Assembly: GCF_900114475.1 (NCBI RefSeq)
Contig: NZ_FOTE01000003.1
Location: forward strand, 62,001-126,000
From: Paenibacillus sp. 1_12
Lineage (GTDB): Bacteria; Bacillota; Bacilli; Paenibacillales; NBRC-103111
Reading direction: 5' to 3'
DNA length: 64,000 nucleotides
A program made the translations under genes and the position numbers. Below the pieces are notes generated by a model. It made no database searches. It had not been told where the DNA came from and saw only the letters and a list, made by a program, of their open reading frames with translations. Position 1 is the first letter of the stretch. Every line of letters starts with the position of its first letter. Shown here in pieces: positions 25,391-34,252 of the stretch.

Positions 25391-25870
25391 ATGTCTGCAA
25401 AAACCAATGCTTGTCGAATATTAGATTCTCTTCACATTTCATACACTTTGCATGAATACGATTGGGACGAAAGCCAGCTGGACGCGTCTACTGTAGCTGA
25501 TAAGGTTGGGCTGCCGGTGAATCAAATTTACAAAACGCTTGTATTGCGCGGAGATAAATCGGGAATTCTGATGGCCTGTATTCCAGGCGATGCCGAGCTT
25601 AACTTAAAAAGCCTAGCACAAGCAAGCGGAAATAAGAAGGTTGAGATGGTTGCCGTCAAAGACATTCAAGCTCTAACCGGTTATATTCGTGGAGGAGTGT
25701 CCCCTCTGGGTACGAAGAAAAAGCACCCATTTTATTTAGCGCCAGCTGCTACCGAAGTAAATCCTGTCAGTATTAGTGCAGGTCGCCGCGGCTTGCAAAT
25801 CTTTTTGCGAGGACTGGACTTAGCTGCCGCCTCTGAAGCGATTCTAGTAGACATCACGAGCCATTCATAA
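25391..25870 (+). CDS. ybaK: Cys-tRNA(Pro)/Cys-tRNA(Cys) deacylase, YbaK family
   Basis: 159 residues. It hydrolyses cysteine wrongly attached to tRNA-Pro, a trans-editing function. The family features are CRILDSLHISYTLHEYDWD, VADKVGLPVNQIYKTLV with the catalytic Lys region, the loop GYIRGGVSPLGTKKKHPFYL and the end VSISAGRRGLQIFL. Length is normal. It begins 45 bases after the acetyltransferase gene with a modest AAGGG ribosome site. Confidence 0.93.
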   Translation: MSAKTNACRILDSLHISYTLHEYDWDESQLDASTVADKVGLPVNQIYKTLVLRGDKSGILMACIPGDAELNLKSLAQASGNKKVEMVAVKDIQALTGYIRGGVSPLGTKKKHPFYLAPAATEVNPVSISAGRRGLQIFLRGLDLAAASEAILVDITSHS

Positions 25871-25927
25871 TACGCTTATATAAGCACATGAAGTATTTCT
25901 TAATCCTATTATTAAGGAGTGGTTGTC

Positions 25928-26869
25928 TTGGATTATGTAGCCTTGGGAAGAACTGGTTTACAGGTAAGTGTGATGAGTCTGGGGGCTGGCGGAAGCAGCA
26001 GGTTAGGTATGCAAACGATCAAAAGCGAACAGGAAGCTGCGACAATTGTTAAAAAAGCAATCGAGCTTGGTATCAATCTCATCGACACGGCCGAAGCCTA
26101 TGGCACCGAAAATGTGGTTGGAGCAGGTTTGCAGCATGTACCTAGAGAGGCCGTATACATATCCACCAAGTATTCACTTCAACATAATAAGGTATTAAAA
26201 AATCCGAAGGATTTTGAAAAGAGCGTAGATCAAAGTCTGTCCAACCTAAAAACCGACTATATCGATATTTATCATCTGCACGGTGTATCCGCTGCCGATT
26301 ACGGATATGCAGCCGAGCATCTGGTGCCCGAAATGATCAAAATGCAGGAAAAAGGTAAAATTCGTTTTCTCGGCATCACTGAAGCTTTTGGATCAGACCC
26401 CGCTCATCAAATGCTGAAGAAAGCTATTCAGGATGATTACTGGGATGTGATGATGGTCGGGTTTAATCTGTTAAATCAGAGTGCGAGGACCCAAATCTTT
26501 GAAACTACGATAGCCAAAAATATCGGAGTTCTCGATATGTTCGCTGTAAGGAGAGCTTTATCGCGTCCAGACGCATTGGCTGAGATTATTGGAAACCTGA
26601 TTGCCGAAGGAAAGCTGGATTCAAGTAAGGTTGATCCGGCCAACACCCTAGATTTTCTCGTACACCAGCATGGAGCCGAAAGCATCATGGATGCGGCATA
26701 CCGTTTTTGCAGATATGAGCCAGGTATTCATTCCGTTTTGATGGGAACAGGCAATGTGCTGCATCTTGCAGACAATATTGCATCGGCGAACAGACCTCCA
26801 CTGCCTGAGGCTGATATTCAGAGACTTAAGGATATGTTCGGCGCGATTGATAGTGTGACAGGGAATTGA
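25928..26869 (+). CDS. Aldo/keto reductase
   Basis: 313 residues, a TIM-barrel NAD(P)H-dependent carbonyl reductase. The motifs are LGRTGLQVSVMSLGAGG, the catalytic Asp/Tyr in NLIDTAEAYG, Lys in ISTKYS and His in IDIYHLHGV. The C-terminal cofactor site (HSVLMGTGNVLHLADNI) matches the class resembling L-galactose or D-threo-aldose dehydrogenases. I chose TTG 25928, which is 8 bases after AAGGAG; GTG 25919 overlaps that site. It is transcribed away from its divergent surroundings with no obvious operon partner. The substrate is unknown. Confidence 0.9.
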   Translation: MDYVALGRTGLQVSVMSLGAGGSSRLGMQTIKSEQEAATIVKKAIELGINLIDTAEAYGTENVVGAGLQHVPREAVYISTKYSLQHNKVLKNPKDFEKSVDQSLSNLKTDYIDIYHLHGVSAADYGYAAEHLVPEMIKMQEKGKIRFLGITEAFGSDPAHQMLKKAIQDDYWDVMMVGFNLLNQSARTQIFETTIAKNIGVLDMFAVRRALSRPDALAEIIGNLIAEGKLDSSKVDPANTLDFLVHQHGAESIMDAAYRFCRYEPGIHSVLMGTGNVLHLADNIASANRPPLPEADIQRLKDMFGAIDSVTGN

Positions 26870-26971
26870 TAGGGTGAATACTTCAACGAAGTCCTCTCCA
26901 GCTGTCTGAAGGGGATTTATTACAAGTAGTGCATGAATAGCGTTATCTTCATTTATGTATGGACGCGAGGA

Positions 26972-27016
26972 AACCTTCATTTCCCTTTAGTTATCAGGGG
27001 AGTGAAGGTTTTATTG
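26972..27016 (+). terminator. Rho-independent terminator
   Basis: AACCTTCA (26972-26979) pairs with TGAAGGTT (27003-27010), extended by TTCCC/GGGGA, and followed by TTATT. It probably ends the aldo/keto reductase transcript. The rest of 26870-27199 shows no gene. Confidence 0.7.
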
Positions 27017-27199
27017 GTTTACATACAAGCTATTTTATATGAGCAGTTGACTGGAAAACGGTATGTAGAAGGAGGCATCAATTACGGTCTCCTTTTTTTG
27101 TCGTTTTGGCAGGTAAATGGTTAGAGTTGTCGAATTATTGTCGAATATGATTTTAGCATGCGAAGGTCCTGTCTAAAGCTTTTAAATAGGGGTGTACAG

Positions 27200-29083
27200 A
27201 TGTCGAATGTATTAAAACCAGAGACAATCATGAAAACTAAACCTGCTTTCGATTCGGGAGTAGCTAAGGTCATCATATTAGCGAGTGTGCTGATCGTATT
27301 TTCCATCGTTCTGATCGGTACGTTTGTCTATTTCTTTACGGAAAACGAAGTTGTAAAAAAATTGAAAAGCCGTGATCTTGTGACGATTGCCGAGTCTATC
27401 TCGTCTAAAGTAGACGCACGGATCGATAAGGAAATCGAAACCTCTTTGGTATTTGCCAATGATCCCACACTTCTGAAATGGCTGCAGGGCGGAGAAAGCG
27501 ATACGATGCTTGAGGCCATGGTTCATCAAAAAACGAATTATTTGCACCAAACTCTGGGCTACAGCACGACATTTATAGCAAGTACGAAAACAAGGCATTA
27601 CTGGGATGAAAATGGCAAGATCATCGAAACGTTGAGTAAACAAGATCCGGATGACAGCTGGTTCTTTGAATCCATCGCACTCAAGAAACCGGCCTCCGTC
27701 AACTTTGATTACAATAACCAGCTTAAAGATACATTTGCATTCGTTAACGCTTTAGCGGGTCCTGTTGAAGCTCCATTGGCAGTTGTCGGTGTGGGAATCA
27801 ATCTGCATGAGCTGTCCGATAATTTTGCTTCCTACAAGGACGGCAAGGGTATTAATTTATGGTTGATCGACGGCAAAGGATCGATTTATTTGTCCGATGT
27901 GTATGAGCATAATGGCAAAAATATACGTGATGTGCTGATAGATTCAGCTTCCAGCGACGTCCTCAAGCAGTTTGATAAATCCACACGTATTTTTGAATAT
28001 GATTCCAAATCAGGTGATCGCATGGATCTGATCAGCTATCCGTTGAAATCAACGGATCTTCACCTGCTGGTCGAAGTCGAACGCAATGAGACGGTCTCAT
28101 TCCTGCGGACCATTAAATGGAATACGATTCTGGCTGTAGCCATTTCTATAGTTTCAATTGTGTTCTTCTTCTATTATATATCGCGCAAGCTGGCTAATCC
28201 GTATAAACGTGCGATTCTGCTGAACCAGGAGCTGGAGAAGCAGGTAATGGAAAGGACGAAAGAATTATACGAGCGCAATCAGGAAATGCTGGACAGTATT
28301 AATTACGCGAAGCTGCTGCAGGAGTCTGTCTTACCCAAGGAGCAGCAGTTAAAAGTGTTGTTTAATGAGCATTTTGTCATTTGGCGGCCGCGGGATGTCG
28401 TAGGCGGTGACTTTTACTGGTCTAAGCAGTTCGGAGAACGTACTCTTGTAGCCGTTGGCGATTGCACGGGACATGGTGTTCCAGGGGCCTTTATGACACT
28501 TCTTGCTGTATCCGCGCTCAATCGTATTGCAGACAGTGGAGAAGTAGGAGACCCGGCAGTGATTTTAAGTCAATTGAATCGTTTGTTGAAGGAAACACTG
28601 GGCCAGGATGTACATGAAGGTGTGACCGACGATGGGCTGGATATCGGGATTTGTTCCATTGAACCGAATTGTGTTGTATTCGCAGGCGCCTCCTGCACTT
28701 TGCATCGCGTGGACGAGGATGGAGTATTAGAGTCCTGGAAGGGCAACCGAAGAAGCGTTGGCTATCGTAAAACTCCTATCGATTATGCGTATACGAACCA
28801 TCTGATGCCAGTTGGCGAAGCTCGTTATTATATGACCACGGACGGCTTCACCGATCAAAACGGGGGTGAACGCGATTATTCGTTCGGTAAAAAACGATTT
28901 GCCGATATGATCGTTCGCTATGGAAATTTGTCCCTGATGGAACAGAAGGAATTGTTCCTTCATGAGCTGGAAACGTATATGGGTGAAGAAAGACAGCGTG
29001 ACGATATTACTGTGCTGTCCTTTCGAGCCGCGGATCAAATAGCTGCGGGTGCGGCAGAAGAAAGTACAGAAGAGGGAATGTAG
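27200..29083 (+). CDS. Membrane PP2C-type serine phosphatase (SpoIIE/RsbU-like) with extracellular sensor
   Basis: 627 residues. A transmembrane segment near 21-48, an extracellular Cache-like region of about 260 residues, a second segment near 305-328 and a short coiled coil precede a SpoIIE phosphatase domain. The domain carries VVGGDFYW, VGDCTGHGVPGAFMT, DDGLDIGICSI, TTDGFTDQNGG and QRDDITVLSF, which hold the metal-binding aspartates. Such enzymes dephosphorylate anti-anti-sigma factors, linking an external cue to a sigma factor or, in cyanobacteria, to motility. No STAS or anti-sigma gene is adjacent. The start is ATG 27200 with AGGGGTG upstream, preferred over ATG 27158. Confidence 0.88.
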   Translation: MSNVLKPETIMKTKPAFDSGVAKVIILASVLIVFSIVLIGTFVYFFTENEVVKKLKSRDLVTIAESISSKVDARIDKEIETSLVFANDPTLLKWLQGGESDTMLEAMVHQKTNYLHQTLGYSTTFIASTKTRHYWDENGKIIETLSKQDPDDSWFFESIALKKPASVNFDYNNQLKDTFAFVNALAGPVEAPLAVVGVGINLHELSDNFASYKDGKGINLWLIDGKGSIYLSDVYEHNGKNIRDVLIDSASSDVLKQFDKSTRIFEYDSKSGDRMDLISYPLKSTDLHLLVEVERNETVSFLRTIKWNTILAVAISIVSIVFFFYYISRKLANPYKRAILLNQELEKQVMERTKELYERNQEMLDSINYAKLLQESVLPKEQQLKVLFNEHFVIWRPRDVVGGDFYWSKQFGERTLVAVGDCTGHGVPGAFMTLLAVSALNRIADSGEVGDPAVILSQLNRLLKETLGQDVHEGVTDDGLDIGICSIEPNCVVFAGASCTLHRVDEDGVLESWKGNRRSVGYRKTPIDYAYTNHLMPVGEARYYMTTDGFTDQNGGERDYSFGKKRFADMIVRYGNLSLMEQKELFLHELETYMGEERQRDDITVLSFRAADQIAAGAAEESTEEGM

Positions 29084-29173
29084 TTTTTGTGGATAGACTT
29101 CGTGTTTACCAATGGATAGTTGGTGATAGATCTGTCCTCTGTCCCCAACCTGTGCTATATTTATAGTGATATA

Positions 29174-29217
29174 AAGTCTGCTTGAGCATACTTGTGACTC
29201 TATGCAGGCTTTTTTGT
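29174..29217 (+). terminator. Rho-independent terminator
   Basis: AAGTCTGC (29174-29181) pairs with GCAGGCTT (29204-29211) with one G-T pair, followed by TTTTTG. It ends the phosphatase gene. Confidence 0.7.
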
Positions 29218-29269
29218 ATGCAGCGGTGTGCTTATGAATAGAGCCGTTAATAGAAATGGAGCGATACCC

Positions 29270-30148
29270 ATGAAAACATTTAAAAAAACATATATCGAGA
29301 TTACTAGCGTATGCAATCTGGCTTGTACATTTTGCCCACAAACAAAGCGACAATCCAATTTTATTAAAATAGATGCTTTTACCAAAACACTCGATGAGAT
29401 TAAACCGCATACGGATTATATTTATTTTCATGTAAAAGGAGAGCCGCTGCTTCATCCCAAGATCGATGAGCTGCTGGATCTCAGCCATGAGCGAGGTTTT
29501 AAGGTTAACATCACGACCAATGGCACCTTAATTACGAAAAACAAACATAAAATATTGGCGAAACCGGCACTTAGACAGATGAATTTTTCGCTTCACAGCT
29601 TTGACGGGCATGAAGGATCGACGAATAAGGAAGCCTATATTATGAATATTTTGGATTTCGTAAAGGAAGCAGTCGCTACAACTCCTTTATTGGTATCGCT
29701 CAGGCTGTGGAATTTGGATACGGACAACACGACTAACGCTGAAAGAAGCCGAAATCGCGAAATTCTGGCCATGATTGAAAATGCGTTTGATCTCGATTTC
29801 AAAATCGAAGAAAAGTTTGAACGCGGCAGCGGACTGAAAATTGCCAAGCAGATTTATTTGAATCAAGATCATGAGTTTCAATGGCCGGATTTAAAGGAGG
29901 CGGAGGATGAAGGTAAGGGCTTCTGCCATGCGCTGCGCAATCAGGCGGCGATTCTTGTAGATGGAACGGTCGTGCCGTGCTGTCTCGACGGGGAGGGTGT
30001 CATCAATTTGGGCAATATTCATCAGACCCCTTTCTCCGAGATTGTGGAGGGTGAACGTGCGAACAATTTGTATAATGGTTTTTCCAGAAGAGAAGTCGTG
30101 GAAGAGCTGTGCAGAAAGTGCGGTTACAGGCAAAGATTTAGTATGTAG
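29270..30148 (+). CDS. Radical SAM enzyme with SPASM-like C-terminal domain
   Basis: 292 residues. The radical S-adenosylmethionine iron-sulphur cluster motif is C15-x3-C19-x2-C22 in VCNLACTFCPQ, followed by KGEPLLHP and NITTNGT. The C-terminal cysteines in FCHALRN, VPCCLDG and LCRKCGY suit a SPASM-type auxiliary cluster. Such proteins modify peptides or act as sulphatase-maturing-like enzymes, but no precursor peptide or substrate gene is visible beside it. The start is ATG 29270, 8 bases after GGAG. The next gene begins 17 bases after its stop, so the two are probably cotranscribed. Confidence 0.88.
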   Translation: MKTFKKTYIEITSVCNLACTFCPQTKRQSNFIKIDAFTKTLDEIKPHTDYIYFHVKGEPLLHPKIDELLDLSHERGFKVNITTNGTLITKNKHKILAKPALRQMNFSLHSFDGHEGSTNKEAYIMNILDFVKEAVATTPLLVSLRLWNLDTDNTTNAERSRNREILAMIENAFDLDFKIEEKFERGSGLKIAKQIYLNQDHEFQWPDLKEAEDEGKGFCHALRNQAAILVDGTVVPCCLDGEGVINLGNIHQTPFSEIVEGERANNLYNGFSRREVVEELCRKCGYRQRFSM

Positions 30149-30165
30149 TGAAAGGAAGAGAGTCC

Positions 30166-30783
30166 ATGTTCGCACGTAGAGAAAGTTTAAAGGAATACTT
30201 CAGATTGTACCCGGTCACGGCCCTATTGATCATCGTTAATATTGTGGTATGGGGCGTTATGGAAGTGTACAGCTTTGGGCAGGACCCAAGCATCACACGT
30301 CTTCAATTTGGTGCAATCTTTGATCTGCCGAACATGAAGGCGGAGACATGGCGTTATGTCACAGCGATGTTTATTCATATCGGGTTTGAGCATCTGTTCT
30401 TCAATAGCTTTGCTCTTTATGTATTTGCGCCCCCGCTGGAGCGTATGCTTGGTAAATGGAGGTACCTTCTTACGTATATCGTGAGTGGTATTACAGGAAA
30501 TATATTTAGCATGTGGCTGCACAAAGATTATTTCGTTTCGGCAGGAGCTTCGGGAGCGATTTATGGGATTTACGCTGCATTTTTATTTTTGGCGATATTT
30601 CGCAAGGACATTATCGACCAGTACACGAAGAAAACCATTCTCGTTATTGTAGGGGTAGGCTTCGCCAGTTCCCTGATTATTCCACGGATCGATATTTATG
30701 CACATTTGGGCGGCTTTGTTGGTGGTATAGTGACCATGGCGCTGATTGTACTATCCATTAAAAGAAGACATCGCAGACAATAA
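30166..30783 (+). CDS. Rhomboid family intramembrane serine protease
   Basis: 205 residues with about six membrane helices. The catalytic dyad is Ser129 in AGASGAIYG and His180 in YAHLGGFVGG; HIGFEHLFFN (71-80) is the conserved loop-2 motif. It cleaves transmembrane helices of unknown targets. The start is ATG 30166 with GGAAGAG upstream, 17 bases after the radical SAM gene. A strong terminator follows. Confidence 0.93.
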   Translation: MFARRESLKEYFRLYPVTALLIIVNIVVWGVMEVYSFGQDPSITRLQFGAIFDLPNMKAETWRYVTAMFIHIGFEHLFFNSFALYVFAPPLERMLGKWRYLLTYIVSGITGNIFSMWLHKDYFVSAGASGAIYGIYAAFLFLAIFRKDIIDQYTKKTILVIVGVGFASSLIIPRIDIYAHLGGFVGGIVTMALIVLSIKRRHRRQ

Positions 30784-30800
30784 ATAGTAGGGCTTACGTA

Positions 30801-30853
30801 GGGTCTTATCCTCTAACAGTCAAATGAGCGGCTGAGAGGATAGCCCTGTTTTT
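30801..30853 (+). terminator. Rho-independent terminator
   Basis: TATCCTCT (30807-30814) pairs with AGAGGATA (30835-30842), and flanking GGG pairs with CCC, followed by TGTTTTTC. It ends the radical SAM-rhomboid operon. Confidence 0.85.
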
Positions 30854-31047
30854 CTTTATCCATACACTTGATCGACAAGGCTTACTCAGTCATATGCAAA
30901 AAAGGCGGCTTGGGATGACCTTGGGTATGACAAGATAAGTTAATTCCGAGCGGCGGACAATATTGGCGAAGATAGTTTAAGCAGGGATATATATAATGAA
31001 GAGGTATTCATGCAGGACTAATTTATTGCCAAAGGGGAATGTGTAAT

Positions 31048-31827
31048 ATGGGTGTCACTTTAACAGATGAACAATGGCAAACGTATGAAGAGCAAGGTTA
31101 TCTAAAACTAGGCAAGGTACTTTCGGATCTTGAGCTGGCCGCACTTTCTCAACAGATCGATTATATTATGCTGGGTAAGGCTGACTGCGATTACGATCGG
31201 TTAATGATGCAGCGTGAAGCTGGTGAAGGGCTTGAGCAATCCAGTCAGACGCTGGGCTTTAAAGGATCTACATTGAACTATCGGAAGATAGAAAACCTGG
31301 AGTTCGATTCTATGTTTTTATTATATTTGCAAAAACCTTTGTTTCGTGAAATATGCGATAAGGTATATGGGGAAAACATGCGAATTTCCTGCTTTCGCGC
31401 TATGTTCATGAATAAGCCCGCGTTTCACGGCTCAGTTTTGGCCTATCATCAAGATCGTTGGACCGACCTGGATCGTGATCCGCAAGTTACCGTATGGACC
31501 GCTTTGGATCCGGCAACCATTGAGAATGGATGTGTGAAAATTTTCCCTACAACCCATCGTCAATTAATTAACCCAGAGAACCCATCAGGCTTCATCACGC
31601 CGGATCAAGTCGACCAGTTGGTCGAAAACGGGGAACCCGTCCATTTGGAGCTTGAACCCGGCGAAGCCGTTCTCCTGAATAACTGGACCGTTCACGGCTC
31701 TGAAGGAAATCAAAGTGAACATTCTCGTCGCGCCTTTAGTGTCTGCTATATGGATGCGAATACAGTTTCGTCCGCGGGGAAGCAGTTTACGGTTGTTTTT
31801 GATGAGGGTACTTTACAAGCTGAATGA
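31048..31827 (+). CDS. PhyH-type Fe(II)/2-oxoglutarate dioxygenase
   Basis: 259 residues of the phytanoyl-CoA dioxygenase family. The iron ligands are His134 and Asp136 in YHQDRW and distal His216 in WTVHGS; RRAFSVCY supplies the 2-oxoglutarate-binding Arg. These enzymes hydroxylate small molecules, and the substrate is unknown. The start is ATG 31048, 10 bases after GGGG, in preference to ATG 31039 overlapping that site. It is convergent with an AraC regulator gene, which lies 10 bases away on the other strand. A second, divergent paralogue is at 36104. Confidence 0.88.
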   Translation: MGVTLTDEQWQTYEEQGYLKLGKVLSDLELAALSQQIDYIMLGKADCDYDRLMMQREAGEGLEQSSQTLGFKGSTLNYRKIENLEFDSMFLLYLQKPLFREICDKVYGENMRISCFRAMFMNKPAFHGSVLAYHQDRWTDLDRDPQVTVWTALDPATIENGCVKIFPTTHRQLINPENPSGFITPDQVDQLVENGEPVHLELEPGEAVLLNNWTVHGSEGNQSEHSRRAFSVCYMDANTVSSAGKQFTVVFDEGTLQAE

Positions 31828-31837
31828 ACGGAAACGG

Positions 31838-32695
31838 TTATTTATTTTCCTTACGGTATGCTGCGGGTGTTTGCTTAGATATTTTTTTGAAAACTCTGTA
31901 AAAATGCTGCAGACTTTGAAAACCACATTCCAAGCCAATGTCTATGATGGGGATGTCGGTTTGGAGCAGCTTTTTTTGGGCCTCAATGACTCTGCGATAC
32001 TGTAAGTATTCTACGAACGTAAATCGAGTTACCTGTTGGAAAGAATGACTGATGTAATATTTGCTTTTACCAAATTGGACCGACAGATCATTCAGCTGTA
32101 AAGTCTCACTATAATGCTCATCGATATACTGGATGATCTGATGGACCTGATTTTCTATAGGATTGAATTTACGGGGACTGCGCCGCAAGTCGCTTAATTT
32201 GTGATATTCCAACAGAAGCAATAGCAAGTGGACCTTTAGAGCCGGCTCGAGGGTGGGATCGTCAAGGCAAACCTGTTTCTTTTTGTGTAGATTCAGTATA
32301 TTTCGAAATGTTTCTTCCAATTTGACTCGTTGTTTAATGGTGAGGCTAATCTTCTTATTTTGTTTTTGCTGAAGCTTTTGAACTAACTGTTCTAACTGAA
32401 GTGTCCTCAAAAGCTCGTAAATAAAGCTTTCTTTGAACTGAATCACATAGCGGGTATATTCATGGTTTGGGTTGTAAAAAATCCGGTGCAAATCAAATGC
32501 ATTGATCAGCAGCAGGTCCCCATCTTGAACGCGATATTTCGTATCTTTGACAAAAATATCGATATCTGCCCGAATGAAAAATGCGAGCTCGTAGGAATCA
32601 TGAAAATGTCCAATCGGCTTGCGGCTTTCCTTTCCACTGTTAGTGTAATCAATGGAAAAGACTTCTGTCATCGTGAAAGCATCAGACTGCTCCAT
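31838..32695 (-). CDS. AraC-family transcriptional regulator
   Basis: 285 residues. The N-terminal cupin sensor has GHFHDSYELAFFIRADIDI and DGDLLLINAFDLHRI. The C-terminal double helix-turn-helix runs from about 185 to 285 (LQLNDLSVQFGKSKYYISHS, DIGLECGFQSLQHFYRVFKK, SKQTPAAYRKENK). It probably senses a sugar or small metabolite. It is convergent with the PhyH gene and divergent from the Dabb gene, 110 bases away, which is its likely target. Confidence 0.92.
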   Translation of the reverse strand: MEQSDAFTMTEVFSIDYTNSGKESRKPIGHFHDSYELAFFIRADIDIFVKDTKYRVQDGDLLLINAFDLHRIFYNPNHEYTRYVIQFKESFIYELLRTLQLEQLVQKLQQKQNKKISLTIKQRVKLEETFRNILNLHKKKQVCLDDPTLEPALKVHLLLLLLEYHKLSDLRRSPRKFNPIENQVHQIIQYIDEHYSETLQLNDLSVQFGKSKYYISHSFQQVTRFTFVEYLQYRRVIEAQKKLLQTDIPIIDIGLECGFQSLQHFYRVFKKISKQTPAAYRKENK

Positions 32696-32805
32696 AGCAT
32701 CGAACCTTCCGAGAAATACGATTTGATAAAATAAGTTTATTACAAATATTAGAATTATGGTATGATTTTATAGAATGTATAGAGGAATAAAGGAGAGATT
32801 CGTCC

Positions 32806-33111
32806 ATGTTTGAACATATCGTTGCTTTTAAATTTAATGAGAAATACAACCCGCAGCATGAAAGACAGCTGTTGGAAAGCTTGTTGTCTTTTAAAGGTCG
32901 GATTCCTGGTATTGTCGATATGTCAGCCGGAGTGAATGTGACTGAAGAAACAGATAATATTCGTGGTTACACATTGGGGCTTCGCGTCACGTTTGAAGAT
33001 CAGCAGTCTCTACAGCAATATGGGCCGCACGCTGTTCACCAGCAGTTCGTACAATTATTGGATGGTATTATTGAAAGCGTTATCGTCATTGACTATCCTA
33101 TTGCTAAATAA
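32806..33111 (+). CDS. Dabb-domain protein (stress-responsive alpha/beta barrel)
   Basis: 101 residues. MFEHIVAFKFNE and the spacing to VTFEDQQSLQQYGPHAVHQQ and VIDYP are typical of the dimeric alpha/beta barrel (Dabb) family. Some members are enzymes on small phenolics or polyketides; most are uncharacterised. It is divergently transcribed from the AraC regulator and followed 71 bases later by a serine hydrolase gene, perhaps as an operon. GGAGAG precedes the ATG. Confidence 0.9.
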   Translation: MFEHIVAFKFNEKYNPQHERQLLESLLSFKGRIPGIVDMSAGVNVTEETDNIRGYTLGLRVTFEDQQSLQQYGPHAVHQQFVQLLDGIIESVIVIDYPIAK

Positions 33112-33182
33112 GCAGCTATTAATCATAAAAATAAGCTTAGTCATTCGGTCTAATGGGTTGTCTGACTTAAGGAGTGAATTCA

Positions 33183-34145
33183 TTGTCAATTGAAATCAAG
33201 CTACCCCGCAGCAAGCCTGAGAGTCAAGGTGTTAACTCTTCAGGTATCGAGAGATTTTTAAAGGCAGTTGAGGACAAGCTGTTGGATCTTCACAGCTTCA
33301 TGCTGCTGCGTAACGGCAATGTACTGGCAGAGCAGTGGTGGCCGCCGACTACTCCTGAAAGCCCTAATGTGTTATTTTCGATAAGCAAAAGTTTCACATC
33401 AACTGCCATCGGATTTGCCGCAGCCGAAGGTTTATTATCAATCGAGGATCAAGTGCTCTCCTTTTTCCCAGAAGAAGTGACGCCAAATATAGAGAGCAAC
33501 ATGAGTGAGCTCCGAGTAAGGCATCTTCTAACGATGACAACGGGTCATGCACAGGATCCTACAGCAAGTATGAGAGATGAGGCCGACGGTAACTGGATCA
33601 AAGGTTTTCTGGAAATACCGCTTGAGGAACCGCCAGGTACCCGATTTGTCTATAACAGCGGAGCAAGCTATTTGTTGTCTGCAATCGTACATAGGGTAAC
33701 TGGACAAACACTGTTAAATTATTTGCAGCCCCGTCTCTTTAAGCCGCTTGGGATCATGGACATCACTTGGGATACGTGCCCCAAAGGAATCGAATGCGGA
33801 GGTTGGGGGCTGCATGCACGAACGGAGGATATAGCGAAATTCGGTCAACTGTATTTGCAAAAAGGGAGCTGGAATGGCAAACAGCTGCTGTCGGAGTCTT
33901 GGGTAGAAGACGCAACCATGTCCCATATTACAACTGAGAGAGAAAACGGAATTGATAAGCAGCAAGGATATGGATATCAATTCTACCGATGCCGTTATGA
34001 TGCGTATTGTGCAAGGGGAGCAAATGGGCAATTTTGTATCGTTGTACCTGAGCGGAATGCAGTTATTGTGATTACTTCTCGGGTGACAAATATGCAGGAG
34101 GTATTGGATTTGGTGTGGGACAATTTGGTATCGGAGATGGAGTAA
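33183..34145 (+). CDS. Serine hydrolase of the class C beta-lactamase fold
   Basis: 320 residues. The S-x-x-K motif is Ser66-Ile-Ser-Lys69 in FSISKSF, with the Tyr motif YNSGASY and the third motif near the C-terminus less clear. There is no signal peptide, so this is an intracellular esterase or peptidase-like enzyme rather than a drug-resistance beta-lactamase. The start is TTG 33183, 8 bases after AAGGAG; GTG 33174 overlaps that site. It follows the Dabb gene. Confidence 0.9.
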   Translation: MSIEIKLPRSKPESQGVNSSGIERFLKAVEDKLLDLHSFMLLRNGNVLAEQWWPPTTPESPNVLFSISKSFTSTAIGFAAAEGLLSIEDQVLSFFPEEVTPNIESNMSELRVRHLLTMTTGHAQDPTASMRDEADGNWIKGFLEIPLEEPPGTRFVYNSGASYLLSAIVHRVTGQTLLNYLQPRLFKPLGIMDITWDTCPKGIECGGWGLHARTEDIAKFGQLYLQKGSWNGKQLLSESWVEDATMSHITTERENGIDKQQGYGYQFYRCRYDAYCARGANGQFCIVVPERNAVIVITSRVTNMQEVLDLVWDNLVSEME

Positions 34146-34171
34146 GCAATGAGCTCGAATCGTTTTTTTGA

Positions 34172-34223
34172 TTGACAACCCCATTAAAAACACGTAATAT
34201 TTTTGATAATGATTGTCATTATC
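34172..34223 (+). promoter_or_regulatory. Promoter with overlapping Fur box
   Basis: TTGACA (34172-34177) and TAATAT (34195-34200), 17-base spacer. GATAATGATTGTCATTATC (34205-34223) matches the classical 19-bp Fur consensus at 17 of 19 positions and covers the transcription start. Iron-bound Fur would repress the downstream gene. Confidence 0.92.
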
Positions 34224-34252
34224 ATTACCGTAAATAGAGGGGGAGAGTTTCA

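Noticed and set aside
28727-29488. 253-codon minus-strand frame across the phosphatase 3' end and radical SAM 5' end
   Set aside because: It opposes two well-supported genes, crosses a terminator and shows no recognisable domain.
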